DNA from: Lunatibacter sp035460985
GTDB taxonomy: Bacteria > Bacteroidota > Bacteroidia > Cytophagales > Cyclobacteriaceae
Direction: 5' to 3'
DNA length: 7,138 nt
Assembly (NCBI GenBank): GCA_035460985.1
Contig: DATHWC010000168.1
Location: forward strand, 1 to 7,138
A model generated the notes under the pieces. The model searched no databases. It was not told where the DNA came from and worked only from the letters and a program-made list of their open reading frames with translations. Below, piece by piece: positions 5,096 through 7,138 of this stretch. The first letter of the stretch is position 1, and every line of letters begins with the position of its first letter. A program made the position numbers and the translations under genes.

Positions 5096-6687
5096 GGTTC
5101 TGACAAGAATTCAGCGGTGATGATTTGTTTGTGAATTCCAGGTCCCTGTATATAAACCTGGAGTTCCTGACCATCACTGTCATCAAAGTACCACACCTTC
5201 AGGGAATGTTGCCCGGCTGACAGGTATATTTTCCCATTTTTCTCTGTCATCGAATGTGACCCGTCATTGTCAACAACTTTCTGATCGTTGACAAAGAGCA
5301 AACTGCCATCGTCGGAATTGGTGTAAAAGATATAGTCACCTTCCTTTTTAAGGTTTAGCGCAGCCTGAAAACTCAAAGCAAACTGATCTTCCCGGTGGGT
5401 TATTTCATCCAAACTGATTTCATGACTTTTGCCTGATTTAAGGGGAGTCAATTTATCAAGTGCCGGCACCGTCTCAAATTCTCCCTCAAAATATTCCCAG
5501 CCAACCCGCGGAGCTCCTGTCGGTATCCGGTATAGGTCTGATTCCAGCCGGCTTTTATTGCCATCAAGGATATGTACTGTTTTTAGTGTACTGTTTTTCC
5601 CAATCCGAATGGGGTTCTTATATGTCGGTGAATTTTCAGATGGCTCGGAACCGTCCAAGGTATAATATAACTCTCCCCGCGGGTGATCCAGTTGCAAACT
5701 AACTTCTACTCTCTGCCTGTAGAAACCTCCTTTGGGTTCAATATGGGGAATGGGCACATAGTGTGCATTGCTTGGTTGGACGGAAAACGCTTCTTCCATT
5801 ACCCTGCCAATAGTCGCCTCAGGTGGGGTAATACCCAGCCAATAGGCAAGGGTAGGAGCAACGTCATATATATAATAGGGATGCTCTAGGACCTTTCCCG
5901 CTGTGATTCCTTTTCCATACAGTAGGATTGGAATTTCAATTTCGTACAAGCTTCGGCCCCCATGGCCAAAATTGATTCCCCCATGATCTCCGGTAATTAG
6001 GATGGCTGTTTCCTCCATCATTCCTTCTTCCTTTATTTGGGCAATAAAATCTCCGATTTTTTTGTCATAAAAGCTGATGGCGTCGTAGTACTCTTGGGTA
6101 TCGTGGCCGAATTTGTGTCCAGCTCCGTCCGTTTCATCAATTCCGATAAAGAGGAAATCAGGCTTATCCGCGAAGAAACTCTTGACCGCCTCATCAAAGA
6201 CCTCTGCCCCATTTTCACTTCGGAATTTCTTGTCCACAATGCTCATTTCAAACATCCGGGAAAGGCCATCCCATTCGTAGAAAAACTGCATCTTGGCATC
6301 TGGACGTTGATCTTTTAACCAAGAGAGAACGCTGGGATATACATCCTCCTGTCCTGTCAGCACTGGATCCCATTGTCTTCTGTCCCGTTCCCAACTATTG
6401 TCATAGATCCCATGTTGCACCGGGTCCACTCCAGTGAGCATAGATGTCCAGTTGGGTGTACTCACTGTGGGTAGCACACATCGGGCATATGGAGCTAAGG
6501 CACCTTCTGCGATGAGTTGGTTCATGGCAGGTGTTGATGCTTTTTGAAGACCTCTGGAGCTAAAAGCATCCAATCCGATCATTATCACATGCTTGGCAAT
6601 AGGCTGTGGGGTTTGTGCCTGCGAAAAGGTTGTGTGTAAGATCCCAATAAAGGAAATTAAAAGGGAAAGGAGAGCAGAGTGTGACAT
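5092..6687 (-). CDS. Secreted alkaline-phosphatase-superfamily phosphodiesterase with CHB_HEX_C-like and PA14-like domains
   Basis: From ATG at 6687 this is a 531-residue protein. Residues 1-24 form a hydrophobic signal peptide (cleavage likely SQA/QT, no lipobox Cys), so it should be periplasmic or exported. Residues about 32-300 are a nucleotide pyrophosphatase/phosphodiesterase-like catalytic domain: D40 (GLDAF), S76 at the nucleophile position (PTVSTPNW), D187 and H191 (DETDGAGH), D234-H235 (GDHGG) and H242 (GHGG), all the metal ligands expected. Residues 315-388 resemble the hexosaminidase-C/Fn3-associated repeat (YYTLDGSEP). Residues about 395-531 resemble a PA14 domain (FYTNSDDGSLLFVN), suggesting glycan or surface binding. 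NPP enzymes use Thr as nucleophile; Ser here makes phosphomonoesterase activity also possible. A GTG at 6708 would extend the frame by 7 residues. The ATG lies 7 bases after the upstream stop. Confidence 0.88.
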   Translation of the reverse strand: MSHSALLSLLISFIGILHTTFSQAQTPQPIAKHVIMIGLDAFSSRGLQKASTPAMNQLIAEGALAPYARCVLPTVSTPNWTSMLTGVDPVQHGIYDNSWERDRRQWDPVLTGQEDVYPSVLSWLKDQRPDAKMQFFYEWDGLSRMFEMSIVDKKFRSENGAEVFDEAVKSFFADKPDFLFIGIDETDGAGHKFGHDTQEYYDAISFYDKKIGDFIAQIKEEGMMEETAILITGDHGGINFGHGGRSLYEIEIPILLYGKGITAGKVLEHPYYIYDVAPTLAYWLGITPPEATIGRVMEEAFSVQPSNAHYVPIPHIEPKGGFYRQRVEVSLQLDHPRGELYYTLDGSEPSENSPTYKNPIRIGKNSTLKTVHILDGNKSRLESDLYRIPTGAPRVGWEYFEGEFETVPALDKLTPLKSGKSHEISLDEITHREDQFALSFQAALNLKKEGDYIFYTNSDDGSLLFVNDQKVVDNDGSHSMTEKNGKIYLSAGQHSLKVWYFDDSDGQELQVYIQGPGIHKQIITAEFLSEP

Positions 6688-6694
6688 TAGTCCA

Positions 6695-7138
6695 CTAGTT
6701 GCTGGCACTTTTGTTTACCAATTCCAAAAGCATTTCCGGTTCGTCGGTAGTGATAAACTCCACATTATTATCCAACAGCCACTCCATGTCTTCTTTTTTG
6801 TTTACCGTCCAGCAATTAACGGTCAATCCTAATTCCTGCGCTTCCTGTATCCAATGTGGGTTTTCCCGCAGTACCCGAATATTATAGTCAAACCCAAAAT
6901 AACCTTCGTCCTTCAATTCCTGGGGAGTTTTGTCTCCCATCAAGTAGGCCACATTGGCATCAGGATCCAGTTCGATGATTTTGCTTCCGATGTTTTTGTC
7001 GAAGGTGATGTAATCCACCCACTTTTGGGCACCCATCTTATGAACCATTTCCACGGCCTTGGTAGCCAGTTCCTGCCCCCTTTCTGTACTGATTTTGGAG
7101 GGTTTTACCTCCATGATGAGTTTTGTTTTATTTTGCGA
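6695..7138 (-). CDS. Glycerophosphodiester phosphodiesterase, C-terminal part (runs off right edge)
   Basis: The frame continues to the right edge, giving 147 residues before the TAG at 6695-6697; the Met at 7114 is internal, because the preceding codons (SQNKTKLI) are open and continue the family motif. Visible are LIMEVKPS, where E10 and K12 of the fragment match the Glu-x-Lys of the GDPD active site, and the closing strands CWTVNKKEDM and EFITTDEPEML, typical of the last barrel turns (WTVN, then ITDxP). The N-terminal HRG motif is outside the window. The family cleaves glycerophosphodiesters to glycerol 3-phosphate and an alcohol with a divalent metal; Bacteroidota homologues are often exported, but the signal region is not visible. 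It is transcribed before the secreted phosphodiesterase, with a short gap, so the two likely form an operon. Confidence 0.9.
   Translation of the reverse strand, partial: SQNKTKLIMEVKPSKISTERGQELATKAVEMVHKMGAQKWVDYITFDKNIGSKIIELDPDANVAYLMGDKTPQELKDEGYFGFDYNIRVLRENPHWIQEAQELGLTVNCWTVNKKEDMEWLLDNNVEFITTDEPEMLLELVNKSASN

Noticed and set aside
5429..5889. Plus-strand ORFs of 68-80 codons inside the phosphodiesterase gene
   Set aside because: They are opposite-strand shadows of a coding region with clear domains; no initiation signal or family match is visible.
6112..7114. Treating the Met at 7114 as the start of a complete 139-residue protein
   Set aside because: The codons before it are open to the window edge and continue the GDPD motif, so the gene is cut by the edge and the Met is internal.

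Overview
The window looks like part of a chromosome from a Bacteroidota bacterium, most likely a free-living Cytophagia-type sugar degrader. This is inferred from the moderate GC of the genes, an AT-rich leader, the near absence of Shine-Dalgarno sequences before any start, and the protein style: SusD-free sugar-enzyme cassettes, and a secreted phosphodiesterase carrying hexosaminidase-C-like and PA14-like domains. No 16S or other marker is present, so the lineage is a guess.

Layout. Bases 3-122 may be the end of an unidentified upstream gene. Bases 123-661 are an AT-rich stretch without a long gene. It holds an inverted repeat, a weak promoter candidate, and a 30-codon leader ORF (573-665) that overlaps the next gene in an ATGA junction and starts inside a partial duplication of that gene's first bases. 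Then come five co-directional plus-strand genes (662-5095): a HUMPS/KGPDC-like decarboxylase or aldolase, a zinc alcohol dehydrogenase (MDR), an SDR overlapping it by one base, a TIM-barrel sugar isomerase/epimerase, and an SMP-30/gluconolactonase. The lactonase gene overlaps by 4 bp, tail to tail, a minus-strand pair: a secreted alkaline-phosphatase-superfamily phosphodiesterase (ATG at 6687) and, upstream of it, a glycerophosphodiester phosphodiesterase cut by the right edge.

How the genes may work together. The plus-strand set reads as an oxidative sugar or sugar-acid pathway: two dehydrogenases, a lactonase to open an aldonolactone, a decarboxylase of the UlaD type and an epimerase of the UlaE type. 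It resembles the L-ascorbate/L-gulonate (ula) logic, but there is no kinase or phosphotransferase in view, and the decarboxylase has Ala where the family's phosphate-binding Arg is expected. The hypothesis is a decarboxylative pathway acting on a non-phosphorylated substrate. The substrate cannot be named from the sequence. The minus-strand pair suggests scavenging of glycerophosphodiesters or related phosphodiesters and is probably functionally separate.

Other points worth attention are an intrinsic-terminator-like hairpin with a T-tract inside the SDR gene, loss of all four structural-zinc cysteines in the MDR protein, and a Ser in place of the NPP-type Thr nucleophile in the secreted phosphodiesterase.
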